From assembly GCA_902495705.1 (NCBI GenBank), contig CABUXT010000008.1, positions 1 through 64,000 on the forward strand: a stretch of DNA of 64,000 nucleotides, given 5' to 3'. The translations under genes were made by a program, and so were the position numbers. This document shows positions 26,163 through 35,545 of this stretch, piece by piece. The stretch's first letter is position 1, and every line of letters starts with the position of its first letter. The notes under the pieces are model-generated. The model made no database searches. It had not been told where the DNA came from and saw nothing but the letters and a program-made list of their open reading frames with translations. This DNA is from an uncultured cyanobacterium (GTDB taxonomy: Bacteria; Cyanobacteriota; Vampirovibrionia; Gastranaerophilales; Gastranaerophilaceae).

Positions 26163-26549
26163 TTACATAAAGTGGTAAAATTTCATATAGTTTGACATAA
26201 TGTCAGAGCTGACACCGTTTGCAACATTTGCTTTGACAACTTGTTCGTGGTCTTGTGATGTTTTGTTGTCGACTTTTGACGCCTCATCATTTTGCGGTCT
26301 GATTTCTTGCTGTTTTTGCGCCTCTTGAACCTGCTCAATGTAATTTTCGATTTTTGCCATCACTTCGGAGTGGAGTTTTACATCACCGTCAAAAGTTCCT
26401 GTTGACTGGATTCCTGCGGTGTCAAAATCTTCAAGGATTTGTTCCCATTGAGAATAATTAGTGATATTTGAACCTTGCGCTTGCGCTGCAGCTTGAGCCC
26501 TGCGCAACTCGTCAATTGACTTGATATCTTCTACATTATCCATAGCCAT
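26163..26549 (-). CDS. Unrecognised small acidic protein
   Basis: 128 residues, no signal peptide or membrane span. It is rich in Q/A/E, with helical segments RRAQAAAQAQG, HSEVMAKIENYIEQVQEAQKQQ and a final SSDIMSNYMKFYHFM. A good RBS (AAGGAGAG) precedes the ATG. It converges on lepB, 6 nt from its stop. The C-terminal hydrophobic tail may mediate association, but no family is recognised. Confidence 0.55.
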   Translation of the reverse strand: MAMDNVEDIKSIDELRRAQAAAQAQGSNITNYSQWEQILEDFDTAGIQSTGTFDGDVKLHSEVMAKIENYIEQVQEAQKQQEIRPQNDEASKVDNKTSQDHEQVVKANVANGVSSDIMSNYMKFYHFM

Positions 26550-26651
26550 AGCAAACTCTCCTTATATCTTTCTTATACACATATAAAAAATTTTTAAAAC
26601 AAGTTTTTTCACAATTCAAAATTTCTGTAACATGTGTTAATAAATGGAACT

Positions 26652-26941
26652 CCAGAGGGCTAGAGGTCAAGATGGCAAGAGGGCGGGCATTTTAATGTCA
26701 TTCCGAACGTGTTTCAGAATCTAAAATTGAACATACGGGTCATTGTCACCCTGAACAGCAGGAGCAGAGTGCGAAACGAAGTGGAGTCACGTTTTACGCG
26801 ACTGCGTAGATTCAGGGTCTATCCATTTGATTAAAAAATAATGCAAAGAGGTCAAACTTTTAAAGCAACATTGATAGATTCTGAATAGGATAAAATCTAA
26901 GCCAAGCAAGTTGGCAAGATTTTTAATCCTTTCAGAATGAC
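26652..26941. repeat. Cluster of intergenic palindromic repeats
   Basis: Contains a G-rich segment (26652-26694) resembling the CCTGCC/CCCTCT family, a hairpin GTCATTCCGAA..TTCAGAATCT (26697-26722), the only full-length copy of the long element (26745-26832; GTCACCCTGAA outer arm, TTCAGGGTCT inner end, then CTATCCATTTGATT), and a ~75-bp unit at 26867-26941. The last shares its ends with the 230-308 unit but has a different middle (AAGCCAAGCAAGTTGGCAAG). Confidence 0.85.
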
Positions 26942-26976
26942 AGAACCTTGTTGTTTAATTCTGATGTTGCTATACA

Positions 26977-27016
26977 ACAAACAGCACCTTGGGAATGTTC
27001 CCAAGGTGTTGTTTGT
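26977..27016 (-). terminator. Strong hairpin terminator after the parvulin gene
   Basis: Nineteen-base arms (26977-26995 and 26998-27016) are complementary except for one wobble position, core CACCTTGGGAA/TTCCCAAGGTG. It follows the stop of the minus-strand gene at 27030. The T-run (TTTTTTT) lies on the plus-strand side, so it is also a possible plus-strand terminator. Confidence 0.75.
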
Positions 27017-27029
27017 CAAATTTTTTTAA

Positions 27030-28175
27030 TTATTTTTTCTTTTGGTCTTTCATTGTAGCTTCTCTAACTTTGCTTGCTTGACCGCCGGTTACATCATCTA
27101 CTTGTTTTGAAAGTTTCTTTTGAATATTTTCAGGATTGTATCTGTCATCCATATATTCAATTTTTGCTTTTTTCTTAGCAGATGCCGTCAAATCATCAAG
27201 AGCTTTGATTTGTTTTTCAGTTCTCAAGTAATCTTTGATACCTGATTTAGCTTTTTCAAATGGGGTAATACCTGCAGCTCTTCTATCTGTAACATAAATG
27301 ATATGGTAACCGAATTGAGTTTTTACAACGTCAGAAATTGTATCAGGTTTTGCTTTGAATGCAACATCAGAAAATTCAGGAACCATTTGTTCTTTAGCGA
27401 AGAAACCTAAGTCACCGCCTTGTTTTGCACTATTTGGGTCACCTGAGTATTTTTTAACATATTCAGTGAATTTTGATTTATCAGCTTTCAATTCTTTGTC
27501 TAATTTTTCAGCCAATTCTTTTTTCTCAGCCATTTGTTTTTCTACAGCAGCTTTGATTTCATCTTCTGACATTTTTTTATTTTTTGCAGTCAATTCTTCT
27601 TGAATTTGGTAAGCATTAGCAGCAATCAAGATGTGAGATGCTCTAACCATATCAGGATTTTTGAATTTTGCAGGGTTCTTTTTGTAGAAGTTTTCGCAAT
27701 CTTTGTCTGTAATGTTGATTTTGCCAACAGAATCAGCAAGTTTTTGCATTTTTACTTGGTTTTTCAAATCAGCTTTGAAATCGCTTACGCTGATACCGTT
27801 ATTTCTCAATGTTTCCATAAGCTGTTCTTTTCCGCCCATTTGGTCCATAACTTTTTTCAAAGCAGCGTTTACATCTTGGCTTGTAACCTTGATACCGCGT
27901 TCTTCAGCTTCTTGGTTCAAAAGTTCTTGGATAATCAATTGATTAACAACTCTTTGTTCCATCATTAAATATAAGAAACCGTCTTTGTTGCCTTTTAAAT
28001 CGCCCATTTTGCCAAATGGAGATTGAGCAATACTTTGGTCCATCATTTTGTCATATTCAGCTTGAGTAATTGCTTTATCGTTGATTTTGATGATTGCATT
28101 TTGGTCTTTGATACCGCAACCTGTGAATAACACCGCAGATAATGCGATTGTAGCCAATAATTTTGATACTTTCAT
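27030..28175 (-). CDS. PrsA/SurA-like peptidyl-prolyl isomerase lipoprotein
   Basis: 381 residues. The signal peptide ends in a lipobox (AVLFTGC; Cys20), predicting a lipid-anchored envelope protein. A SurA-N-like helical chaperone region spans about 28-165. A parvulin rotamase domain follows at about 172-300: RASHILIAA, KKYSGDPNSAKQGGDLGFFAKEQMVPEFSDVAF and VKTQFGYHIIYV. The C-terminal ~70 residues are charged helix. It folds secreted or outer-membrane proteins outside the cytoplasm. It starts 21 nt after mfd with AGAGGGA as RBS, so it is in the same transcript. Confidence 0.88.
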   Translation of the reverse strand: MKVSKLLATIALSAVLFTGCGIKDQNAIIKINDKAITQAEYDKMMDQSIAQSPFGKMGDLKGNKDGFLYLMMEQRVVNQLIIQELLNQEAEERGIKVTSQDVNAALKKVMDQMGGKEQLMETLRNNGISVSDFKADLKNQVKMQKLADSVGKINITDKDCENFYKKNPAKFKNPDMVRASHILIAANAYQIQEELTAKNKKMSEDEIKAAVEKQMAEKKELAEKLDKELKADKSKFTEYVKKYSGDPNSAKQGGDLGFFAKEQMVPEFSDVAFKAKPDTISDVVKTQFGYHIIYVTDRRAAGITPFEKAKSGIKDYLRTEKQIKALDDLTASAKKKAKIEYMDDRYNPENIQKKLSKQVDDVTGGQASKVREATMKDQKKK

Positions 28176-28196
28176 TAATATCCCTCTTTCTTCTTA

Positions 28197-31100
28197 TTAA
28201 TACTCATGACTAACTTTGTATATATAATAAAACAAATCTGTCAAAATGTTAAATACTTCATTAAAATTTACATACGATGTATCTAAAATCAGTATTGACG
28301 CGCCTTCTTGGCATGTTTTAGGTGCAATTGTAAATTTGATTTTTTTAGAAATATTGTGTGGCAGTGCGTGCTGAATTATATTCCACTCAGGTTTTGAATA
28401 AGGTGTGTAAATCCTTATGCAGTCTTGAACTTCTCGAATTGCGGAGATTTTTACTTCTGTTGCACTAAGTCGTAATCTGATTAATTTTATCAGATTTTCA
28501 ACACATTCAGGCGGTTTTGCAAATCTGTCCGTCCATTCTTCTACAATATAATCTAACTCTGTTGAAGATTTTACATCCGCAAGTCGTTTATACTCTATCA
28601 TTTTTTGCTCGGCAGACCCAACCCATTCGTCAGGAATGTACGCCGTTACGTTGATGTCGACAATTGTCGGAGTAGTCTTGTCGATTTTTTCACCTTGAAG
28701 TTCTTTTACTGTTTCCTCGAGCAAGTCACAATATGTATCAAAACCGACATTTATCATGTGTCCATGTTGTTTTGTACCCAAGATATTGCCGACACCACGA
28801 ATTTCTACATCTCTCAGCGCAATTTGATAACCGCTGCCAAGGGTTGTAAATTCTTTAATTGCTTTTAGCCTGTGGACAGCATCTGTTGTCATTTCTTTAG
28901 ATTTTTTGTAGAAACAATAGCAGTATGCTTGCCTTTGCGAACGTCCTACTCTTCCGCGCAGTTGGTAAAGCTGTGCAAGTCCGAACCTATCCGCATCGTG
29001 GATTATCATTGTGTTTGCATTTGGAATGTCGATACCGTTTTCAATAATTGTTGTAGCAAGCAAAATATCATATTCGTGGTTAGAAAAATCAATGATAACT
29101 TCTTCTAACTCTTTTTCATCCATTTGCCCATGACCGATTGCTATTCGCGCATTTGGAACAATTTTTTGAAGTTGAGTTTTGAACTCTTGAATCGTTTCTA
29201 CCCTGTTATAAAGATAAAAAACTTGCCCCTCTCTATCAAGTTCATGGTTAATTGCGTTTTTAACCATGTTTTCGTTCCACTCACCGACATAAGTTTTAAT
29301 TGGCAGTCTGTTTTTGGGTGGAGTATTAATTACGGACATATCCTTTATGCCTGACAATGACATATAAAGCGTTCGCGGAATTGGAGTTGCGGACATTGAA
29401 AGAATGTCGATATTTTCTCGCAGTTGTTTTAATTTTTCTTTGTGACGAACTCCAAATCTGTGCTCCTCATCAATTACAAGCAAGCCTAAATCCTTGAAAA
29501 CAATTCCGTCTTGCAAAAGTCTATGAGTGCCAACAACAACGTCACAGTGCCCTGTTGCAAGGTTTTTGATTGTTTCTTTTTGTTCTTTTTTCGTTCTGAA
29601 TCTTGATAAAAGTTCGACTCCGACACCAAATGGCTTAAATCTTTCAGAAATCGTTTGGTAATGTTGAAGTGCTAAAATTGTTGTCGGAACAACGACAGCG
29701 ACTTGTTTTCCTGATGTTACTGCTTTAAATATCGCACGCATTGCAACTTCGGTTTTTCCAAATCCGACATCTCCACAAATAAGCCTGTCCATAGGCTGTT
29801 CAGACTCCATATCAGCTTTTACTTGCGAAATTGCCTTTAATTGGTCAGGAGTTTCAACGTATTCAAACGCCTCTTCCATCTCGATTTGCCAAGTTGTATC
29901 AGGTAGAAATTGAATCCCTTGTTGCATTTTACGCCTTGCATACAGCCTCAATAAGTCATAGGCAACAACTTCAACCTCTTTTTTTACTTTCGCTTTGGTG
30001 TTTTCCCAATCTCGACCACCCATTTTAGAAAGTTTTGGCTTGATGTTACCTGTTCCGCGATATCGGCACAAAAGGTTGATTTGTTCTGCAGGAATGTGCA
30101 GGCGGTCTTTGTTTGCATATTCAATCGTCAAATAATCCTTTAACTGACCGTCAATTTCTTGCTTAGATAACCCTTTGTAAATCCCAAGACCGTGAATTGT
30201 ATGGACTACATACTCACCTGCTTTGATATCGTTAATATTTTCGATATATTCAGGTTTTTCTTTGTAATAAGATTTTTTAGTTGAAGTGACTTCTTTTGAA
30301 CGCTTGTTAAACAGTTCGCGGTCAGTCATTATGATGGTTTTGAAATCTTCAAGGATACAACCGCCGAGGATAATACTTTCCGCAAATTCAGGGAAAAATA
30401 TTTCTTTCTCTTTCAAAATTTCTTTTACACGCTCAGGATAGTCGGTTGCAATAATTATATTGTAATTTTTGTGCTCAGTTATAAAATTTGTGATTAAATC
30501 GAGATTAGCCTCGAAGCTGCGCAACGGTTGAGAATCAAACTCGATTAAATCCCCCATGTGTCCGTCAATAAAATTGTTGAATCCGATTTTTTCAAAATAG
30601 GAAGTTTTGCGCATAAATTCTTCGTAGGTAAAATGATTTTTGCCTTCGATTTTTTTAATTAGCCCAAGTTTGAGATTTTCTTCAAGTTGTTTTTCAAAGT
30701 TTTCGTCGACAAATTCGTATTTTGAAAAGATTTCAGAAGTTTCATCAAAAACAATTATGTAATCGTCAAAATAGTCAAAAATGCTGACTAAATCAGGGTT
30801 AAAATAGTTTTGATAAACCTCAATTCCTTCAAAATAAGATTCATCAGGCACAAAATCTTCATTATCTTCAATGATTTCTTTTTGCAAATCTTGGAGGAGT
30901 TTTTCTTTGCCTTTCAGAGTGAATTTGTATATTGGCAAAATCTCAACCGATTTTGTTTTCTCGATTGATTTTTGGGTTTCGTTGTTGAAATACCTGATAT
31001 CAACAACTTCATCCCCCCATAGCTCGATTCTGACAGGGTTTCCGTCAAGTGAAAAAATATCTGCAATATCTCCGCGGATGCTAAATTCTGAGGTGTCGTT

Positions 31101-31583
31101 GACCATTGTGGCTTTTTTGTAGCCAAGTGCGATGAGTTGTTGGGCTAATTTTTTCAAATCTATACTGTCGCCGACTTTTATTTTTAATTTATTTTTTTTG
31201 AAAAATTCTTCGGTCGGAAATTTTTCTAAAATTGATTTAACAGGGCAAATAACGATATTTGGCTTGGTGTTTAGGATTTTTAATTGTTGAGTGTAGTCGT
31301 AAAGATTTGGCGAAATCGTTTCATACATTGAAATATTTTGAAACGGCATAACTTCCGCATTGACATCAAACGCCGAAACCAAGTCACTTTGGTATTTTAG
31401 AGCATTTTGTTCGGTAGAGGTGATGAATAAGATTTTTTTCGTCGAGTATTCTTTTATTTTTGTTAGCAAAAACAATCTCAAAATAGACGTCAAACCGGTA
31501 ACGGCAAAAGTTTTCCCTTGTTTGACTTTTGCTCTAAAGTCTTCATAACTTTCCGAAATGTCGTCCGTGCTTATCCTAAACAT
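28197..31583 (-). CDS. mfd: Transcription-repair coupling factor
   Basis: 1128 residues from the ATG at 31583; an upstream start at 31646 would run through repeat sequence. Mfd removes stalled RNA polymerase and recruits UvrA. Seen: N-terminal UvrB-like region, a CarD/RID-like RNAP-interaction domain beginning GEYVVHTIHGLGIYKGL, and superfamily 2 helicase motifs including DRLICGDVGFGKTEVAMRA, VVVPTTILALQHY, VIDEEHRFGV and SATPIPRTLY, then RGRVGRSQRQAYCY and the TRCF C-terminal domain. The -10 ends 6 nt before the ATG without SD, so the mRNA may be leaderless. The parvulin gene follows. Confidence 0.97.
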   Translation of the reverse strand: MFRISTDDISESYEDFRAKVKQGKTFAVTGLTSILRLFLLTKIKEYSTKKILFITSTEQNALKYQSDLVSAFDVNAEVMPFQNISMYETISPNLYDYTQQLKILNTKPNIVICPVKSILEKFPTEEFFKKNKLKIKVGDSIDLKKLAQQLIALGYKKATMVNDTSEFSIRGDIADIFSLDGNPVRIELWGDEVVDIRYFNNETQKSIEKTKSVEILPIYKFTLKGKEKLLQDLQKEIIEDNEDFVPDESYFEGIEVYQNYFNPDLVSIFDYFDDYIIVFDETSEIFSKYEFVDENFEKQLEENLKLGLIKKIEGKNHFTYEEFMRKTSYFEKIGFNNFIDGHMGDLIEFDSQPLRSFEANLDLITNFITEHKNYNIIIATDYPERVKEILKEKEIFFPEFAESIILGGCILEDFKTIIMTDRELFNKRSKEVTSTKKSYYKEKPEYIENINDIKAGEYVVHTIHGLGIYKGLSKQEIDGQLKDYLTIEYANKDRLHIPAEQINLLCRYRGTGNIKPKLSKMGGRDWENTKAKVKKEVEVVAYDLLRLYARRKMQQGIQFLPDTTWQIEMEEAFEYVETPDQLKAISQVKADMESEQPMDRLICGDVGFGKTEVAMRAIFKAVTSGKQVAVVVPTTILALQHYQTISERFKPFGVGVELLSRFRTKKEQKETIKNLATGHCDVVVGTHRLLQDGIVFKDLGLLVIDEEHRFGVRHKEKLKQLRENIDILSMSATPIPRTLYMSLSGIKDMSVINTPPKNRLPIKTYVGEWNENMVKNAINHELDREGQVFYLYNRVETIQEFKTQLQKIVPNARIAIGHGQMDEKELEEVIIDFSNHEYDILLATTIIENGIDIPNANTMIIHDADRFGLAQLYQLRGRVGRSQRQAYCYCFYKKSKEMTTDAVHRLKAIKEFTTLGSGYQIALRDVEIRGVGNILGTKQHGHMINVGFDTYCDLLEETVKELQGEKIDKTTPTIVDINVTAYIPDEWVGSAEQKMIEYKRLADVKSSTELDYIVEEWTDRFAKPPECVENLIKLIRLRLSATEVKISAIREVQDCIRIYTPYSKPEWNIIQHALPHNISKKIKFTIAPKTCQEGASILILDTSYVNFNEVFNILTDLFYYIYKVSHEY

Positions 31584-31589
31584 ACCAAG

Positions 31590-31618
31590 ATTATAGCGTA
31601 AATTTTCACCATGGTAAA
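31590..31618 (-). promoter_or_regulatory. Putative leaderless promoter of mfd
   Basis: On the minus strand: TTTACC (31613-31618), 17-bp spacer, perfect TATAAT (31590-31595), then CTTGGT and ATG. There is no room for a ribosome-binding site. Confidence 0.6.
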
Positions 31619-31629
31619 GCCAGAAAGTT

Positions 31630-32041
31630 AGAAGGCAGGATGTCATGAGGTCAGGCTTTTTTATGTTATTCGGAATCTCTAATTGAACAAAAAGGTCTAT
31701 GTCACCCTGAACTTTACAAAGCGAACCGTTGAGCTAGAGCGAAACGAGTGAGCTTGTATGTGGGCGCAGGCTGAGCTGATTCAGGGTCTAAAATCGTCCC
31801 CATGGGTCAATGTCATTCTGAACTTGTTTCAGAATCTCTAATAAAACAAATTATTCTAATGCAAAATTTGTAATATTTGAGACCCTGAAACAAGTTCAGG
31901 GTGACAATTAGAGTAAAATCAGCATTGATAGATTCTGAATAGGATAAAATCTACGTCGCTACGCAACTTGATTTTTAATCCTTTCAGAATGACAAAAAAT
32001 GACATCAAACAAGCCTGCCCACCGAACTTCCAGCCCTCTGC
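31630..32041. repeat. Large intergenic repeat cluster
   Basis: In order: a CCTGCC/AGGCAGG-type segment (31630-31661); an 89-bp element with outer arms GTCACCCTGAA..TTCAGGGTCT and a unique interior (31701-31789); hairpin GTCATTCTGAA..TTCAGAATCTC (31812-31838); short hairpin GAGACCCTGAA..TTCAGGGTGAC (31879-31905); a full ~79-bp unit (31915-31993) like that at 230-308; and another G/C-rich segment up to the stop of the next gene. Confidence 0.85.
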
Positions 32042-32962
32042 CTAATACCCTTCCTGAATAACTTCAAGCATATCCTTCAACACCATATTGTATGGAGTCG
32101 GAATGTTGTGCTTTTTGCCAAACTCAATCATCGTACCGGCAAACATATCAACTTCGGTCTTGCGATGCCCTTCAACATCTTGAAGTGTCGAAGGTTTACC
32201 GTCTGCGGTCATTTTGCCGAAAGATTCGAGTGCCTCATCAATCATCTTGTCGGTGTTTTTGATACCTTCGGCCTTGGCTATAGCTTGAACTTCTTTCATT
32301 ATCTTTACAAGAAATTCCATAAACTTTTTATTTGATTGCATGTCACCAAAAGTCATTCTCAAAATCGCGGATGGCTGATTAGAACTTACGTTGAGCATAT
32401 ATTTCAACCAATACGCATGCGGCATATCTTCAGGGATTTTGTAATCAATTTTTGCTTTGTCGAAATACCTTTTTGCGCGCTCAATACATTCTTCACTTGT
32501 TTTGGTCTTGTCATTTATCCCAAATACAATTGTTCCAACACCGTCATGAGTAATATTGTTACCTTCGCGCATCGCACTATGTCCAATGTAGTACGCAATC
32601 GGCAAATTCTTCCAACCGTATTTTTTAGAAATTATTTCTTCACTGGTCACACCGTTGAGCAAAGAGATAATCACAGTGTCATCTTTGACAAAATTTCCCA
32701 TATTTTTTATGACGTCATTTAGTCCGTCGAATTTTGTTGCAATAATTATCAAATCTGCCTTGAAATCAGTCGCATCAGGCAAAATGTAGTTAAAATTCAG
32801 AGGTTTTCCGTTAAAAATCTTTGGATTTTTTGTGTAATTTTCTAATCTTTTTTTGTCGACTAAAATGCGCAAATTCTTGCTGTCATACTCGTTGATTGCA
32901 TTTGCATAAATTGAACCGATTGCACCGATTCCGCAAACTAAAACTTTTTCTATTTCTTTCAT
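32042..32962 (-). CDS. Ketopantoate reductase (ApbA/PanE) family protein
   Basis: 306 residues. N-terminal NADP-binding VLVCGIGAIGSIYA, then a Rossmann domain with DLIIIATK and VISLLNGVTSEE, the conserved catalytic lysine region in the helical domain (YWLKYMLNVSSNQPSA), and the C-terminal E-V-x-A motif (EVQAIAKAEG). The family reduces 2-dehydropantoate to pantoate for CoA synthesis, but many members act on other keto acids, so panE is not assigned firmly. It stands alone between repeats and the HD-domain gene. No convincing SD. Confidence 0.8.
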   Translation of the reverse strand: MKEIEKVLVCGIGAIGSIYANAINEYDSKNLRILVDKKRLENYTKNPKIFNGKPLNFNYILPDATDFKADLIIIATKFDGLNDVIKNMGNFVKDDTVIISLLNGVTSEEIISKKYGWKNLPIAYYIGHSAMREGNNITHDGVGTIVFGINDKTKTSEECIERAKRYFDKAKIDYKIPEDMPHAYWLKYMLNVSSNQPSAILRMTFGDMQSNKKFMEFLVKIMKEVQAIAKAEGIKNTDKMIDEALESFGKMTADGKPSTLQDVEGHRKTEVDMFAGTMIEFGKKHNIPTPYNMVLKDMLEVIQEGY

Positions 32963-33100
32963 AACTTTTTGATTTTAGCACATTTTGATTGGTATATTAA
33001 AAATTTTTACATTTTTTTAATCTGAGCGCAATTTCGATTTTCAAAAATACTTTATATAAGAGTAAGTAGTAGTGTGTGAAAATTTTAGTGTGGTAAATTA

Positions 33101-33868
33101 GTGGGATTGGAAGTTTTTAATCCAAGTCGCTTTGCACTCGGCTTGAATCCTAACATAAAACTGAATGGCTTAGGTAGTGGCAGAAAGGTCTATTTCGGAC
33201 AAAATCCGCAAGACTCTTTCCAAATGAATTCGCCTCTGAAATTGTTCAATGAAACTGAAATCAACAAAATGATTTCAAACAATCCTGAGTTGAAAAAGAT
33301 TCTCTCTGATAATAAAATTCCGCTTTGCCTGAATATGGCAGAACTTCAGGACTTAAAAACAAACCACTGCCAAGATACACAAGATATTGCACTTGCGATT
33401 GCCAAAAACCTTCCACAAGCACTCAAACAGCAGGTGAATATCCAAGATTTAAAAGACGGCGCGATTTTGCATGATTTTGGTAAAGTCCTTATTCCGCCTG
33501 AAATTTTGAATAAAAACGGCGCGCTGACTGATGCCGAACACAAAATTATGGATTTGCATACGGAACTTGGTTACCAATTGCTAAAAAAATCTGATGTAAA
33601 TGGTGAAGTGTTGGATTTGGTGCGATATCACCACGGCGCAAATGGCAAAAATTATATTCCTGACGTAAATGTTCAGATTTTGAGCTTGGCTGATAAATAT
33701 TCAGCCCTGACCGAAAAACGCGTTTATAAAGAGGCATTTTCTCCCCAAAAAGCTTTGACAATAATTTATGGTGACGTGAAAAAAGGTGATGTCCATCCGT
33801 TTATCTTTAATGCCTTGGTGCAGGCGGTTCAAACAGGCAAAATTCCTCAAAATGTGAACAAATGTTAA
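33101..33868 (+). CDS. HD-GYP-like phosphohydrolase domain protein
   Basis: 255 residues. Begins at GTG (33101). The N-terminal ~45 residues carry the lineage-type short motif VYFGQNPQDSF. The metal-binding pattern of an HD domain is intact: H89, H124-D125 in ILHDFGK, H153, H177-H178 in RYHHGANGKNYIP, and D198 in LADKYSAL. The GYP tripeptide itself is altered (N-Y-I-P), so cyclic-di-GMP hydrolysis cannot be assumed. No receiver domain is present, and the neighbours give no pathway. Confidence 0.75.
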   Translation: MGLEVFNPSRFALGLNPNIKLNGLGSGRKVYFGQNPQDSFQMNSPLKLFNETEINKMISNNPELKKILSDNKIPLCLNMAELQDLKTNHCQDTQDIALAIAKNLPQALKQQVNIQDLKDGAILHDFGKVLIPPEILNKNGALTDAEHKIMDLHTELGYQLLKKSDVNGEVLDLVRYHHGANGKNYIPDVNVQILSLADKYSALTEKRVYKEAFSPQKALTIIYGDVKKGDVHPFIFNALVQAVQTGKIPQNVNKC

Positions 33869-34091
33869 GATGTATATAACATATATAGCAATTTTTCATA
33901 ATGGAAATTGTTTATATAAATGTAAGGGAAATTTAAAGAAAAAGAAAATCGGGAAAACGACAAAAGCCAAAAAGGCGAAAATAAATTTAAAGAAATTGGG
34001 GAAAATAAATTTCTAGGGGAAAATAAAATCGAATCGAATCATCCATCATAATCAATCATTTGGGTGCTGAATATTTTTCAGCGCCTTTTTT
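33869..34091 (+). ncRNA. Purine-rich intergenic tract ending in a terminator (candidate small RNA or 3' UTR)
   Basis: The 308-bp gap between the HD gene and the prepilin gene holds a polypurine stretch (about 33930-34030) with GGGGAAAATAAA appearing twice and little coding potential. It ends at an intrinsic terminator: GGTGCTGAA (34063-34071)/TTCAGCGCC (34077-34085), then TTTTTT. It could be the long 3' UTR of the HD gene or a separate small RNA. A promoter for the latter is not obvious. Confidence 0.3.
34063..34091 (+). terminator. Intrinsic terminator
   Basis: Nine-bp stem with one G-T pair, 5-nt loop and six T, 195 nt beyond the HD gene stop. Confidence 0.85.
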
Positions 34092-34176
34092 ATTTTGGTC
34101 AATCCACACTAGACTTTGAATGAAAAATACGATATAATGGATATATTAAATAGCAAAATGAGGATTGGATTTTATA

Positions 34177-35037
34177 GTGTTTTCTTTTGATAAAAAAAGC
34201 GGTTTTACTTTAGCGGAAGTTCTTATTACATTGGGATTAATCGGTGCAGTGAGCGCGATTACTATTCCGACTTTGGCATACAATTACCGTGCAAAAGTGC
34301 TCGAAGAACAATATCGTTCAACCTACAGTGACCTTAAACAAATCGGCGCAATGATTAACTATGAAAAAGGTGACGTTGGGGAATACGCTAATGGTACCGA
34401 TTTTTGGGCATGGCAATCCGAATTTACAGGTCGTTTGAATGGTGGTAATAAATTTGCAAATGCAGGATGGCCTAATGTAACGACAGATAAGCAAAAAATA
34501 TATAAAGCTTCAGGAACTAACGGACCTTTTGCATTTAACTTAAATGCTAGTGGCGGTTTGCAAGGTATTGGTGATGTCTGCGATAACGGTTCAATTTGGT
34601 CTGATAGCAAAGGACGAATATGGACATTTAACTCTGAAATGAGAATAATTTGTGTTGATATTAATGGGGCTGCAAATCCTAACAGATTGAATATGGATAC
34701 TTTTGCATTTATTCCAATGTCTGCAAAAGTTGTCGCTGCTTGGGTTCATGACGACCCTAATCATCCTGAAAACTATTCTGGGGAAATTATACCTTGCGAT
34801 TTGGATGTTATTACTCGCAAAGGTTTGTCTAATACCTATCCTAGAAAAGATGACAATGGCAATTATATTGTAAAAAATAAAGGTGGCGATTGGGCATCAG
34901 CCTATGATGCTTGCCCATTTTTCGGTCCAATCGAAAATGTTGCTCCAATAATTGGCGTAAGCTCAGGCAAATCTGCTAAAAACAGAGACATAACCTCATC
35001 CAATAACTACTGGAAAGATTATATTAATTACAAATAA
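34177..35037 (+). CDS. Type IV prepilin/pseudopilin-like protein
   Basis: 286 residues from GTG 34177 (GAGGA about 12 nt upstream); a TTG at 34165 is the alternative. Leader MFSFDKKSG, then the prepilin peptidase site G|FTLAEV and a hydrophobic helix FTLAEVLITLGLIGAVSAITI with Glu5. The ~250-residue secreted domain includes CVDINGAANPNRLNMDTFAF, the Ca-binding-like V-D-I/L-N-G segment also seen in the other two pilins here, and paired cysteines. These proteins are processed by PilD-like peptidase and assembled in pili or type II-like systems. No assembly genes are nearby. Confidence 0.88.
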   Translation: MFSFDKKSGFTLAEVLITLGLIGAVSAITIPTLAYNYRAKVLEEQYRSTYSDLKQIGAMINYEKGDVGEYANGTDFWAWQSEFTGRLNGGNKFANAGWPNVTTDKQKIYKASGTNGPFAFNLNASGGLQGIGDVCDNGSIWSDSKGRIWTFNSEMRIICVDINGAANPNRLNMDTFAFIPMSAKVVAAWVHDDPNHPENYSGEIIPCDLDVITRKGLSNTYPRKDDNGNYIVKNKGGDWASAYDACPFFGPIENVAPIIGVSSGKSAKNRDITSSNNYWKDYINYK

Positions 35038-35065
35038 TCCATAACCCTATGCTATAAAAATAATT

Positions 35066-35475
35066 GTCATTCCGAACTTGTTTCGGAATCTCAAATTGTA
35101 CACTTGGGTCTACGTCATTCTGAAAGGATTAAAAATCAAGGAGCGTAGCGACGTAGATTTTATCCTATTCAGAATCTATCAATGTTGATTTTATTCTAAT
35201 TGTTACCCTGAATTGACTAGAATATAAGTTGAGATGAAATCGAAACGTAATATTCTGTTCCTACTCGGTAATTCAGGGTCTCAGATTAAACACGGAGGTC
35301 ATTGTCATTCTGAAACGAGTTCAGAATGACATAGTTTCAATGTGTTCAGTTAGAGATTCTGAATAGCAAGAAAATCCTGTGTTCGCAAAGCTCACACAAA
35401 TTTTCTAAGCTTTCAGAATGACAATATAAAAAAGGTCATGACATTTGTCGGCATGGCAATGCCGACCGACAGATT
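35066..35475. repeat. Large intergenic repeat cluster
   Basis: In order: hairpin GTCATTCCGAA..TTCGGAATCTC (35066-35092); ~79-bp unit (35114-35192) in the reverse orientation to 230-308; long element GTTACCCTGAA..TTCAGGGTCTC (35202-35282) with the interior of 140-220 inverted; GTCATTCTGAA..TTCAGAATGAC hairpin (35304-35330); a related unit with a different core (about 35344-35422); and a GTCGGCATGG/CAATGCCGAC hairpin (35447-35466). Confidence 0.85.
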
Positions 35476-35495
35476 TGTAATGACATGCATATAAA

Positions 35496-35522
35496 ACGCG
35501 TCCGCATGAAATGCGGACGCGT
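35496..35522 (-). terminator. Perfect 12-bp stem terminator of pfp
   Basis: ACGCGTCCGCAT, loop GAA, ATGCGGACGCGT. On the minus strand it is followed by TTTTAT. It lies 24 nt after the pfp stop. Confidence 0.9.
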
Positions 35523-35545
35523 CAAAATTGATTTGTCAATCAGAC

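Noticed and set aside
31584..31646. Longer mfd start
   Set aside because: Would encode a non-homologous hydrophobic extension from repeat DNA; a near-consensus promoter lies immediately before ATG 31583.
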